From Streptomyces sp. SAI-127 (GTDB taxonomy: Bacteria > Actinomycetota > Actinomycetes > Streptomycetales > Streptomycetaceae), in contig NZ_JARXYJ010000001.1 in assembly GCF_029894425.1 (NCBI RefSeq), positions 7,708,501-7,772,500 on the forward strand: a stretch of DNA of 64,000 nucleotides, written 5' to 3'. Position numbers and translations under genes: made by a program. The notes beneath the pieces are model-generated. The model worked only from the letters and a program-made list of their open reading frames with translations. It was not told where the DNA came from and did not search any database. Positions 39,933 through 48,454 of the stretch are shown one piece after another (positions within the stretch are counted from its first letter, which is position 1; every line of letters begins with the position of its first letter).

Positions 39933-41702
39933 CTACGAGGTCGTGAGCGGATTCTCGTGGGTCGGACCGGGCGCACGGAGCCGCAGCACGGTCCCGTTCA
40001 CCGGTGCCTCCTCCAGCTCCAGCACCCACACGTCGTTGCCGCCCTCCCGCAGCACGGGACCGGGCACGTACAGCGTCCGCTGCGGGCCCGCCGACCAGTA
40101 CCGGCCGAGGTTGAAGCCGTTGACCCACACGAACCCCCGGGTCCAGCCCGGCAGCTCCAGCACCGCGTCCCCGGCGCCCCGCACGGACACCTCACCCCGG
40201 TACAGCCCCGGCGAGCCACCCCCCGGGACCTCCCGGAAGCCGACCCCGGTCACGGAGTCCAGCGCGTCCAGCCGCAGCCCCCGCGCCCGCACCCCGTGCA
40301 GGAACTGCCGCTCGTGCAGCAGCCCCCCGGTGATCCCCTTGCCCTCCCCGCTCCGCGGCCCGTAGTTGACCCGCCCCAGCGACTCCACCCACAGCTCCAC
40401 ACGCGCGTGCCCCGCGACCGGCTCCTTGAGCTCGACGTCCTCCTCGGTGAGCACCCCGGCCCGCTCCCCGTCGACGTACACCACCGCGAGATCCCTGAGC
40501 CCCCGCGCGGTCAGCGGATACGGCTGCCGCGGCCCCGGCACGGTCACCTCGTACCGCACGAGCCCCCGGTCGACGTCCAACTCCTCGAAGGTCGGCGGGA
40601 CGGGACCCTCGTGGAGCGGCCCGCCACGCTCCTCCAGCACGGCGGACAGGGACGCCCATTCGGACAGGTTCACGTCACCGCCCGCCTCCAGCACCCCGGG
40701 CGCGGGCGGCAGGTCGGCCACCGGACCGTACTGCGCCAGCACCTCACGGAAGCGCCAGAACTTCTCCGTCGGCCTGCCGTACTCGTCGATCGGCGCGTCG
40801 TAGTCGTACGACGTCACGTCCGGCTCCAGCGGACCGTCGTGCAGCGCGCCCCCGCCCCGGTTGGCGCCCGCCCAGCCGGCGAAGTTCGTGCCCCCGTGCG
40901 CCATGTAGAGGTTCACCGAGGCGCCGCACTCCAGGATCTCCCGCAGCGCCGCGGCCGCGTCCCCTGCGTCCCGTACGACATGCTCGCCGCCCCAGTGCTC
41001 GAACCAGCCGCACCAGAACTCCATGCACATCAGCGGACCGTCCGGGCGGTACCGGCGCAGCGCCTCGAACGCCGTCCGCGCGTCGGAGCCGAAGTTGACC
41101 GTCGCGAGGACACCGGGAATCGAGCCGCCGGTGAGCATGTGGTCCTCGGGACCGTCCGAGGTGAACAGCGGCACCGCGACGCCCTCCGCGCGCAGCAGCT
41201 CCGCCAGCCGCAGCAGATACGCGGCGTCCGAGCCGTAGCTGCCGTACTCGTTCTCCGCCTGAACCATGATCACCGGGCCGCCGCGGTCGATCTGCCGCTC
41301 CACGACCTGGGGCAGCAGCCGCCGGAACCAGCGCTCCACCTGCCCCAGGTACACCTCGTCGCCCGTGCGCGCGTGACCCTTCAGCCAGTGCGGCAGACCA
41401 CCGTTCTCCCACTCCGCGCAGATGTAGGGGCCCGGGCGGACGATCGCCCACAGCCCCGCCTCCCGGGCCGCGTCCAGGAACCGGCCCAGCGCCTCCACGT
41501 CCCGGAACTCACCCGGGTGCGGCTCGTGCAGGTTCCACGGCACGTACGTCTCCACGCAGTTGAGGCCCATCGCCCGCAGCATCGCCAGCCGGTGCCCCCA
41601 CTGGGCCTCGTGCACGCGGAAGTAGTGCAGCGCGCCGGACAGCAGCCGCACCGGCCGTCCGTCCAGCAGGAAATCGGTTTCACCCACCGTGAACTCGCTC
41701 AT
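39933..41702 (-). CDS. Beta-galactosidase, glycoside hydrolase family 35
   Basis: A 589-aa GH35 enzyme that removes terminal beta-galactose. The TIM barrel (about 1-320) has LLSGALHYFRV, ETYVPWNLHEPHPGEF, RPGPYICAEWENGGLPHWL, the acid/base Glu152 in QAENEYGSYG and the nucleophile Glu near 230 in MCMEFWCGWFEHWGG. Beta-sandwich domains follow, ending with GFVWVNGFNLGRYWSAGPQRTLYVPGPVL. No signal peptide is visible, so the enzyme acts on imported oligosaccharides. ATG 41702 faces an AraC regulator 84 bases away, its likely controller. Confidence 0.9.
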   Translation of the reverse strand: MSEFTVGETDFLLDGRPVRLLSGALHYFRVHEAQWGHRLAMLRAMGLNCVETYVPWNLHEPHPGEFRDVEALGRFLDAAREAGLWAIVRPGPYICAEWENGGLPHWLKGHARTGDEVYLGQVERWFRRLLPQVVERQIDRGGPVIMVQAENEYGSYGSDAAYLLRLAELLRAEGVAVPLFTSDGPEDHMLTGGSIPGVLATVNFGSDARTAFEALRRYRPDGPLMCMEFWCGWFEHWGGEHVVRDAGDAAAALREILECGASVNLYMAHGGTNFAGWAGANRGGGALHDGPLEPDVTSYDYDAPIDEYGRPTEKFWRFREVLAQYGPVADLPPAPGVLEAGGDVNLSEWASLSAVLEERGGPLHEGPVPPTFEELDVDRGLVRYEVTVPGPRQPYPLTARGLRDLAVVYVDGERAGVLTEEDVELKEPVAGHARVELWVESLGRVNYGPRSGEGKGITGGLLHERQFLHGVRARGLRLDALDSVTGVGFREVPGGGSPGLYRGEVSVRGAGDAVLELPGWTRGFVWVNGFNLGRYWSAGPQRTLYVPGPVLREGGNDVWVLELEEAPVNGTVLRLRAPGPTHENPLTTS

Positions 41703-41732
41703 AGGCTCCACCCTCACGACTGGCGGCGGCCA

Positions 41733-41765
41733 GGTCCATGGACAAAGATCGTCGCTGCTTGGACC
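41733..41765. promoter_or_regulatory. Inverted repeat in the galactosidase/araC divergent promoter
   Basis: GGTCCA (41733-41738) and TGGACC (41760-41765) form an inverted pair 21 bases apart between the two divergent starts. It is a possible binding site for the AraC protein; the short arms make chance a real alternative. Confidence 0.3.
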
Positions 41766-41786
41766 GAAGCGCAGGCAAGGAGCGCG

Positions 41787-42659
41787 ATGTACCACACGTG
41801 GATGCGGTTCCTCACGCCCAGCCCCGTCCATCACCGCCTTGGCCTGGTCTGCCTCGGGGTCGGACTCCAGTACGGCCCGCTGCCCACCGTCGGTCCCCGC
41901 ACCCTCGACAGCCACGTCGCCGTCGTCATCAGCACCGGAACCGGGTGGTACGAGACTCCCGACGGCCGGCGCACGACAGTCACCGCGCCCGCGCTGCTGT
42001 GGCTCACACCCGGAGTCCCGCACCACTACGCGCCCGACCCGGGGGCCGGCTGGGACGAGGGCTTCGTCGGCTTCACCGGGCCCGCCACCGCCACGTACAC
42101 CGAACTGGGGTACATCGAGCCCGACCGCCCTGTCGTGCCCCTGTCCGACGCCACCGGACCGCGCGCGGTGATCGCCCGCATCGCACGGGCAGCCCGCCGC
42201 GACAACCCCCTCCTGGAGGTGGAGACCGGCGCCGCCGTCCACGAACTCCTCGTCGCCCTGCGCCGCGCCCGCGCCGACCTCGCCCCCGACGGCGACCCGG
42301 TCCTCAAGGCCCTCGCCCGCGACGCCTTCAAAGCGATGTCGGTCGCCGACCACGCCACCCGCCACGGCATGACCCTCGCCGAACTGCGCACCGCCGTCCG
42401 CCGGGGCGCCGGGTGCAGCCCCAAGGACTACCTCCTCGGCATCCGCCTGGGCCGCGCCAAGGAACTCCTCGCCGCCACCGAACTCCCCGTCGCCTCGATC
42501 GCCCGCCGCGTCGGCTACGACGACCCCGCCTACTTCTCCCGCCTGTTCACCCGCCGCGTCGGCATGGCCCCGGTCCGCTTCCGCGCCCAGGAGAGCCGGA
42601 CGGTCCCCGGCGGCTGGAGCAACCAGGTACCGGATCCGGACGATCCGCCGCGGATCTGA
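41787..42659 (+). CDS. AraC family transcriptional regulator
   Basis: A 290-aa regulator with an N-terminal cupin-like sugar-sensing domain (about 30-140; LLWLTPGVPHHYAPDPGAGWDEGFVGF is typical) and a C-terminal AraC double helix-turn-helix (about 190-275). The second helix-turn-helix is the better conserved: LAATELPVASIARRVGYDDPAYFSRLFTRRVGMAPVRFR. The first helix-turn-helix is less regular (MTLAELRTAVRRGAGCSPKDYLLGIRLGRAK). ATG 41787 has AAGGAG upstream. Its divergent position makes the GH35 gene the obvious target. Confidence 0.9.
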   Translation: MYHTWMRFLTPSPVHHRLGLVCLGVGLQYGPLPTVGPRTLDSHVAVVISTGTGWYETPDGRRTTVTAPALLWLTPGVPHHYAPDPGAGWDEGFVGFTGPATATYTELGYIEPDRPVVPLSDATGPRAVIARIARAARRDNPLLEVETGAAVHELLVALRRARADLAPDGDPVLKALARDAFKAMSVADHATRHGMTLAELRTAVRRGAGCSPKDYLLGIRLGRAKELLAATELPVASIARRVGYDDPAYFSRLFTRRVGMAPVRFRAQESRTVPGGWSNQVPDPDDPPRI

Positions 42660-42670
42660 TCGGTCATGTG

Positions 42671-43300
42671 CCGGGGTCGGCTGGTGGGCTGGGCTGGGCT
42701 GGGCTGGGCTGCGGGTTGGGTGGGTGTGTTTCGGGTTTGGTGGGCTGGGCTGCGGGTTGGGTGGGTGTGTTTCGGGTTTGGTGGGCTGGGCTGCGGGTTG
42801 GGTCGGTGTGCTTCGGGTCTGGTCGCCCATGCTGCCGGTCGGGGCGGTCCGCTGTGGATCTGGCCACTCGTGCTGCTGGTCGGGGTGGTCCGCCGTGGGC
42901 CTGACCCCTCGCTGCTGGTCGGGGTGGCCCGCCGTGGGCCTGGCCACTCGTGCTGCTGGTCGGGGTGGCCCGCCGATGATCCGATCGCCTGTGTTGCCGG
43001 TCGGGGTGATCCGCCGTGGACTCTGCCACTCACACGACCGGTCGGGCCGGTTCTGAGGATCTGATCGCCCGCGCTGCTGGTCGGGGCGATCCGCCGTGGA
43101 CTCTGCCATCCACACGACCGGTCGGGCCGATCCACCGTGGACTCTGCCACTCACACGACCGGTCGGGCCGATCCACCGAGGACCTGACCGCCCCCTCCCG
43201 ATCGGGTCAATCCACCGAGGATGCCGCCCCACGCTCCCGATCGGGCGGTCCGCCGAAGGTCTGGTCGTCCACGCCGCCGATCGGCCGATCCGCCTGCGAT
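42671..43300. repeat. Degenerate tandem array with a 41-bp period
   Basis: About 15 diverged units fill the gap between araC and chorismate mutase. Marker positions show the period: TCGGGTTTGG at 42731, 42772 and TCGGGTCTGG at 42813; GGTCGGG or GATCGGG at 42837, 42878, 42917, 42958, 42999, 43040, 43079, 43120, 43161, 43200, 43239, with GATCGGC at 43279. Steps are 41 or 39-40. The left end also has GGGCT repeated five times. Units on the right carry short palindromes (CGACCGGTCG, CCCGATCGGG). Frames are open throughout but 41 is not a multiple of three and no ribosome site is present, so I regard it as noncoding. Confidence 0.85.
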
Positions 43301-43332
43301 CCGCTGACCCCGCGCCCGTAGGGTTGTCGCTC

Positions 43333-43683
43333 ATGACCACCAGCAACACCGGATCCGGTGACGTCGACCCCGCCGTCCGCGAGGAGCTCGCCCGTCTGCG
43401 GGACAGCATCGACAACATCGACGCGGCCGTCGTCCACATGCTCGCCGAGCGCTTCAAGGCCACCCAGCAGGTCGGCCACCTCAAGGCCCGCCACCAGCTG
43501 CCGCCCGCCGACCCGGCCCGCGAGGCCCGCCAGATCGAGCGGCTGCGCACCCTCGCCGAGAACGCCAAACTCGACCCGGCCTTCGCTGAGAAGTTCCTGA
43601 ATTTCATCATCGCCGAGGTGATCAGGCACCACGAGCGCATCGCCGAGGACACCGTGAACGGCTCCACCCCACTGGCCAATTGA
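43333..43683 (+). CDS. Chorismate mutase, AroQ type
   Basis: A 116-aa all-helical AroQ chorismate mutase, which converts chorismate to prephenate for phenylalanine and tyrosine synthesis. The family pattern is clear: LARLRDSIDNIDAAVVHMLAERFKATQQVGHLKA with the substrate-binding Arg/Lys, PPADPAREARQIERLRTLAENAKLDPAFAEKFLNFIIAEVIRHHE. No prephenate dehydratase or dehydrogenase is fused. ATG 43333 lies 33 bases after the tandem array. It competes for chorismate with the trp genes about 38 kb away. Confidence 0.9.
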   Translation: MTTSNTGSGDVDPAVREELARLRDSIDNIDAAVVHMLAERFKATQQVGHLKARHQLPPADPAREARQIERLRTLAENAKLDPAFAEKFLNFIIAEVIRHHERIAEDTVNGSTPLAN

Positions 43684-43821
43684 CCTCGACCGACGCCCCG
43701 GGGAGGTGACACGGCGCCCCGCAAGCGGCATGCTGCGCTGTGCACTCCTTGTCAGCCCGCGAGCACTCCGCGTCAGGACGCGGGCGTAGGCTGGCTGTCC
43801 GCGAGGGAGGGACGTCGGGCC

Positions 43822-44376
43822 ATGCCTTCGGATGCCAAGATCCTCATCGTCGACGACCATGAGGACACGCTCTACGCCCTGGAGAGTGCCCTCGCCCCGC
43901 TGGGCTACCGGCTCGCCCGCGCCACCAGCGGGGACGAGGCCCTCAAGCAGGTGCTCCGGGGCCAGGTCGGCCTCCTGCTCCTCGACGTGCGGATGCCCGG
44001 CGTCAGCGGCCTCGACGTGGTCCGCTACATGCGGCGTCTGGAACAGACCCAGCACATCCCCGTCGTCCTGCTCACCGGCTTCGGCGCCGACCACGAACTG
44101 ACCTCCACCGCCTTCGGCCTCGGCGTCGCCGACCTCGTGATGAAACCCATCGACCCCTGGGCCCTGCGCACCAAGGTCCGCTACCTCTTCGACGCCCACC
44201 GGCGCCACCTCGCCCTCGAACACGAGGTGCGGGAGCTACGCGCTCTCGTCAAGGACCACGGCGAGAGCGACCAGGAGAACGCCGCCCGCAGGCCCCTGCC
44301 CCACCCGGATGCCCGGGTACCGGTGCAGCGCGGACAAGGGGCGCACACCGGGGAGCTCGAACAGGACCGGACATAA
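43822..44376 (+). CDS. Single-domain response regulator receiver protein
   Basis: A 184-aa CheY-like receiver without an obvious output domain. The acidic pocket is D11/D12 (LIVDDHEDT), the phosphorylation site D55 (LLLLDVRMPG), with T85 (LLTGFG) and K108 (VMKPID). After residue 125 there is a short amphipathic helix and a polar tail ending GELEQDRT that is probably flexible. No histidine kinase gene is near. Receivers of this type act by protein contact in partner-switch or phosphorelay systems; the partner is unknown. ATG 43822 has GGGAGGG upstream. Confidence 0.8.
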   Translation: MPSDAKILIVDDHEDTLYALESALAPLGYRLARATSGDEALKQVLRGQVGLLLLDVRMPGVSGLDVVRYMRRLEQTQHIPVVLLTGFGADHELTSTAFGLGVADLVMKPIDPWALRTKVRYLFDAHRRHLALEHEVRELRALVKDHGESDQENAARRPLPHPDARVPVQRGQGAHTGELEQDRT

Positions 44377-44432
44377 GGCGTGTACCGATCCGCCTCTGTG
44401 AGTTGCCCCTGCCATCAGGCAGCATGTCCTGC

Positions 44433-46928
44433 ATGTCCGTACTGACGCGCGACGAAGCGCAGACCCGTGCCAAGCTCCTCGACGTTCACCGTTACACCAT
44501 CGCGCTCGACCTCACCACCGGCGACGAGACCTTCGAGTCACAGACCGTCGTCCGGTTCACGGCGCGCGCCGAAGCGGACACCTTTGTCGAGCTCAAGCCG
44601 GCCGAACTGCGGGAGGCCACCCTCGACGGCCGCCCCCTCGACCCGGAAACCCTCGAGGAGAACCGGCTGCCCCTCAAGGGCCTGACCGCCGGCGAGCACG
44701 AACTGCGCATCGACGCCGTCATGCGGTACTCCCGCACCGGCGAGGGCATGCACCGCTTCACCGACCCCACCGACGGCGAGACCTACGTCTACACCCAGCT
44801 GTTCATGGACGACGTCCAGCGCGTCTTCGCCGCCTTCGACCAACCCGACCTCAAGGCCGTCTTCGACCTGTCCGTCAAGGCCCCCGAGGACTGGACCGTC
44901 CTCGCCAACGGCATCACCACCGACCTCGGCGAGGGCCTCTGGCAGGCCGCCCCCACCCCCCTGATCTCCACCTACCTCGTCGCCGTCGCCGCCGGCCCCT
45001 GGCACTCCGTGCGCACCGAACACCGCGGCCTGCCCTTCGGCATCCACTGCCGCCGCTCCCTCGCGCCCCACCTCGACGCGGACGCCGACGAACTCTTCGA
45101 GATCACCCGGCAGTGTTACGACCGCTACCACGAGAAGTTCGAGGAGCCGTACCCCTTCGACTCCTACGACCAGGCGTTCGTCCCCGAGTTCAACGCCGGC
45201 GCCATGGAGAACCCCGGACTCGTCACCTTCCGCGACGAGTTCGTCTACCGCTCCGCCGTCACCGACACCGAACGCCAGACCCGCGCCATGGTCATCGCCC
45301 ACGAGATGGCCCACATGTGGTTCGGCGACCTCGTCACCCTGCGCTGGTGGGACGACATCTGGCTGAACGAGTCCTTCGCCGAGTACATGGGCTACCAGAC
45401 CCTCACCGAAGCCACCCGCTTCACCGACACCTGGGTCGACTTCGGCGTCATGCGCAAGGGCTGGGGCTACGACGCCGACCAGCGCCCCTCCACCCACCCC
45501 GTCGCCCCCGAGGAAGTCAACGACACCGCCTCGGCCCTCCTCAACTTCGACGGCATCTCCTACGCCAAGGGCGCCTCCGCACTCCGGCAACTGGTGACCT
45601 GGCTCGGCGAGAAGGACTTCCTCGCAGGCATCAACACCCACTTCGCCCGCCACAAGTTCGACAACGCCACCCTCGCCGACTTCATCGACTCCCTCGCCTC
45701 CGCCACCGAACGCGACGTCCACGCCTGGGCCGACGCCTGGCTGCGCACCACCGGCGTCGACACCCTCCGGCCGACCGTCACCCGCGCCGAGGAAGGCACG
45801 TACACCCTCCAGGTGGAGCACAAGGGCAGCCGCCCGCACCGCATCGCCGTCGGCCTCTACGACCAGGACGTCGCCGACGAGGGCCGCCACCTCGTCCTGC
45901 GCGAACGCCTCGACCTCGACGTCCCCCAGACCGATTCCCAGGGCCCACTGCCCATCGGCAAGCGCCCCGCCCTCCTGCTCCTCAACGACGGCGACCTCAC
46001 CTACGCCAAGGTCCGCTTCGACAACGAGTCCTTCAAAGCGGTCACCGAGAGCCTCTCCGGCCTGCCCTCGCCGCTGACCCGCGCGGTCGTCTGGAACGCC
46101 CTCCGGGACGCCGTCCGCGACGGCGAACTCCCGCCCACCGCCTACCTGGAGGCGGCCCGCGCCCACCTCCCGCACGAGACCGACCTCGCCCTCGTCCAGG
46201 GCGTCCTCGCCTTCGCCTCCACCTACGTCGCCGACCGCTACGTCACCCACGAACAGCGCCCCGCCGCCCTCGCCACCCTCTCCTCCCTCTGCCGCGACCT
46301 CATCCGCCGCACCGAGGACGGCGACAACCCCGGCCTGCGCCTGATCGCCGTCCGCCACTGCATCAACGTCACCTCCCAGCCCGACACCATCGCCGCCTGG
46401 CTCGCCGACGGCACCGTCCCCGGCGGCCCCGAACTCGACCCCGAACTGCGCTGGCGCGTCCTCGCCCGCCTCGCCGTCCTCGGCGCCACCGACGAGACCG
46501 CCATCGCAGCCGAACTGGAACGCGACCCCTCGGCCACCGGCCAGGAAGGCGCCGCCCGCTGCCGCGCCGCCCTCCCCACCGAGGAGTCCAAGGCACAGGC
46601 CTGGGAGGCGATGTTCACCCACGACGACCTCTCCAACTACCTGTTCACCGCCACCGCCCAGGGCTTCTGGCAGCCCGAACAGACCGAACTCGTACGGCAG
46701 TACGTGCCCCGCTACTACGAGGACGCCGTCGCCCTCGCCGCCCGCCGGGGCCCCGCCATCGCCGACGCCGCCGGCCGCTGGGCGTTCCCCGACCACGCCA
46801 TCGACGAGGACAACCAGGCCCTCGGCCAGGCCTGTCTGCGCGACGCCGACCCCATCCCCGCCCTGCGCCGCAAGCTGATCGACCAACTCGACGACCTGGG
46901 ACGGGCGTTGCGCGTGAGGCAGATGTAG
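44433..46928 (+). CDS. pepN: Aminopeptidase N (M1 family)
   Basis: An 831-aa M1 zinc aminopeptidase, similar in start and length to Streptomyces lividans PepN. Motifs: substrate-binding GAMENPG near 256, the zinc site HEMAHMWFGD at 290-299 with the third ligand Glu in NESFAEYMG near 313, then the transition-state Tyr region. The C-terminal third is helical ERAP-like repeats. It releases neutral and basic N-terminal residues from peptides in the cytoplasm. ATG 44433 (MSVLTRDEAQTR) is preferred over the in-frame ATG at 44424. Confidence 0.95.
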   Translation: MSVLTRDEAQTRAKLLDVHRYTIALDLTTGDETFESQTVVRFTARAEADTFVELKPAELREATLDGRPLDPETLEENRLPLKGLTAGEHELRIDAVMRYSRTGEGMHRFTDPTDGETYVYTQLFMDDVQRVFAAFDQPDLKAVFDLSVKAPEDWTVLANGITTDLGEGLWQAAPTPLISTYLVAVAAGPWHSVRTEHRGLPFGIHCRRSLAPHLDADADELFEITRQCYDRYHEKFEEPYPFDSYDQAFVPEFNAGAMENPGLVTFRDEFVYRSAVTDTERQTRAMVIAHEMAHMWFGDLVTLRWWDDIWLNESFAEYMGYQTLTEATRFTDTWVDFGVMRKGWGYDADQRPSTHPVAPEEVNDTASALLNFDGISYAKGASALRQLVTWLGEKDFLAGINTHFARHKFDNATLADFIDSLASATERDVHAWADAWLRTTGVDTLRPTVTRAEEGTYTLQVEHKGSRPHRIAVGLYDQDVADEGRHLVLRERLDLDVPQTDSQGPLPIGKRPALLLLNDGDLTYAKVRFDNESFKAVTESLSGLPSPLTRAVVWNALRDAVRDGELPPTAYLEAARAHLPHETDLALVQGVLAFASTYVADRYVTHEQRPAALATLSSLCRDLIRRTEDGDNPGLRLIAVRHCINVTSQPDTIAAWLADGTVPGGPELDPELRWRVLARLAVLGATDETAIAAELERDPSATGQEGAARCRAALPTEESKAQAWEAMFTHDDLSNYLFTATAQGFWQPEQTELVRQYVPRYYEDAVALAARRGPAIADAAGRWAFPDHAIDEDNQALGQACLRDADPIPALRRKLIDQLDDLGRALRVRQM

Positions 46929-47044
46929 AGCGGGTTTTCCCCGTACGGGAGTACCCCCTTTCGGGTCAGGATCGTTGAACTCTCCGGGCGCGCCCACGCA
47001 ACCGCGTCCAAGCTGGAAGCCCCCAGCGCCCCCGGAGGTCGACG

Positions 47045-48454
47045 ATGAACACGCCGCCCCTGGCCTCGGGCCCCGAAGGCCGTGACGCCCTGCGCCCGTT
47101 GCTCGACACGGTTCTCGACGCGCTGGAGGAGGGGGCCCGCCTGAGGGGCGGCCCCCTGCCCGCGGGTGGACCGGGGGCGGTCGCGGATCGGGTGCGGGAC
47201 GCGCTGGGGGATGTCCTCCCGGACGAGGGAGATCCGGACGCCATACGGCACCTGGTGCGCGCCTTCGCGGAAGGCGCCGCCGACCCCGCCGACCCCCTCT
47301 GCGCGGCCCACCTGCACTGCCCACCCCTTGCGGTGGCCGCAGCGGCAGACCTGGCCGCTTCAGTGCTGAATCCGTCCCTCGACTCCTGGGACCAGGCTCC
47401 GGCGGCGTCAGAGCTGGAGGCACTGGTGACACGGCACCTTGCGAGTGAGGTGTACGGCAACCCACCCAGGGGCGCGGGGAACTGCGCGACCAGCCCCCAC
47501 CATCCCGCAGCCGACGACGATGCCCTGGTAACAACCGGCGGCACCGAATCCAACCAGCTCGCCCTTCTCCTGGCCCGCGAAATCCACGGCCCCGGTGTCC
47601 AGCTGATCTGCGGCGAAAACGCCCACCACTCGCTCCCACGCGCCGCCTGGCTGCTCGGGATGCCCCACCCCGTCACCCTCCCCACCCTCGACCCCGCAGC
47701 CCTGGAAAGCACCCTCACGACTCTCCAAGGCCAAGGCCCCCTCCTGGTCGCCGCCACCGCAGGCACCACGGACACCGGCCACATCGATCCCCTCCCCGAG
47801 ATCGCCCGCCTCTGCGCGGCCCACAGAACACGGCTGCACATTGACGCGGCCTACGGCGGAGCCCTCCTCTTCAGCGACCGGCATCGAGGGAAGCTCGACG
47901 GACTCACCGCCGCCGACACCGTCACCCTCGACCTGCACAAACTCGGCTGGCAACCGGTCGCCGCAGGACTCCTCGCCGTCCGCAACGGCAACGACCTCAC
48001 CGCCCTCCACCAACGCGCCGACTACCTCAACGCCGACGACGACACCGAGGCCGGCCTCCCCGACCTCCTCGGCCGCTCCCTGCGCACCACCCGCCGCCCC
48101 GACATCCTCAAGATCGCCGTCACCCTGAAAACCCTGGGACGCACAGGACTCGGCGCACTGGTCGACCAAGTCTGCGAGCGAGCACGGGAGTTCGCGCAGC
48201 TCGTCCACGACCACCCCGGATTCGAACTCCACGAACCCCCCACCATCAGCACGGTCCTGTTCCGACCGGCGAGTGCCACCGACGACGCCGTAGCCGCCGT
48301 ACGCCGAAAACTCCTCACCGACGGCCGCGCCGTCCTCGGCCGAGCCCGCGCAGCAAACCGGCTCTGGCTCAAGGTCACCCTCCTCAACCCCACCACGCAG
48401 CCGGCCGACCTCGCCGGACTCCTGCAACTCGTGGAAGGAACCACCCCCCGATGA
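47045..48454 (+). CDS. Pyridoxal-dependent decarboxylase (group II, DDC/DesA-like)
   Basis: A 469-aa PLP enzyme of the aromatic-amino-acid/diaminobutyrate/lysine decarboxylase group. The PLP lysine is K299 in LDLHKLGWQPVAAG; AAYGGALLF and TTGGTESNQLALLLARE are the cofactor-site motifs, and SWDQAPAASELEALV matches the family entrance. It lacks the typical long N-terminus of DesA. Residues about 140-156 (NPPRGAGNCATSPHHPA) come from a dispersed intergenic repeat inserted in frame. It overlaps the N-monooxygenase gene by four bases; together they would make an N-hydroxylated diamine such as N-hydroxycadaverine, a siderophore building block. Confidence 0.8.
   Translation: MNTPPLASGPEGRDALRPLLDTVLDALEEGARLRGGPLPAGGPGAVADRVRDALGDVLPDEGDPDAIRHLVRAFAEGAADPADPLCAAHLHCPPLAVAAAADLAASVLNPSLDSWDQAPAASELEALVTRHLASEVYGNPPRGAGNCATSPHHPAADDDALVTTGGTESNQLALLLAREIHGPGVQLICGENAHHSLPRAAWLLGMPHPVTLPTLDPAALESTLTTLQGQGPLLVAATAGTTDTGHIDPLPEIARLCAAHRTRLHIDAAYGGALLFSDRHRGKLDGLTAADTVTLDLHKLGWQPVAAGLLAVRNGNDLTALHQRADYLNADDDTEAGLPDLLGRSLRTTRRPDILKIAVTLKTLGRTGLGALVDQVCERAREFAQLVHDHPGFELHEPPTISTVLFRPASATDDAVAAVRRKLLTDGRAVLGRARAANRLWLKVTLLNPTTQPADLAGLLQLVEGTTPR
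47468..47499 (+). repeat. Dispersed Streptomyces repeat, copy 2, inside a coding sequence
   Basis: The core GGGGCGCGGGGAACTGCG and the following CGACCAGCCCCCA lie within the decarboxylase gene in frame. The first 23 bases are identical to the intergenic copy at 5917. Confidence 0.7.

Noticed and set aside
42724..43150. Repeat proteins encoded on either strand across the tandem array
   Set aside because: The 41-bp period shifts the frame each unit, no start has a ribosome site, and all frames are open merely because stop codons are rare.
42671..43300. CRISPR array
   Set aside because: The units follow each other without unique spacers, are diverged, have a 41-bp period and there are no cas genes.
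46929..47044. Iron box upstream of the decarboxylase/monooxygenase pair
   Set aside because: I searched by eye for TTAGGTTAGGCTAACCTAA-like sites and found only GTAC-GGGA-GTAC, which does not resemble one.
44538..47639. A 1033-codon open frame antisense to pepN
   Set aside because: It is a shadow of pepN, made of Gly/Glu/Val-rich filler typical of antisense frames.
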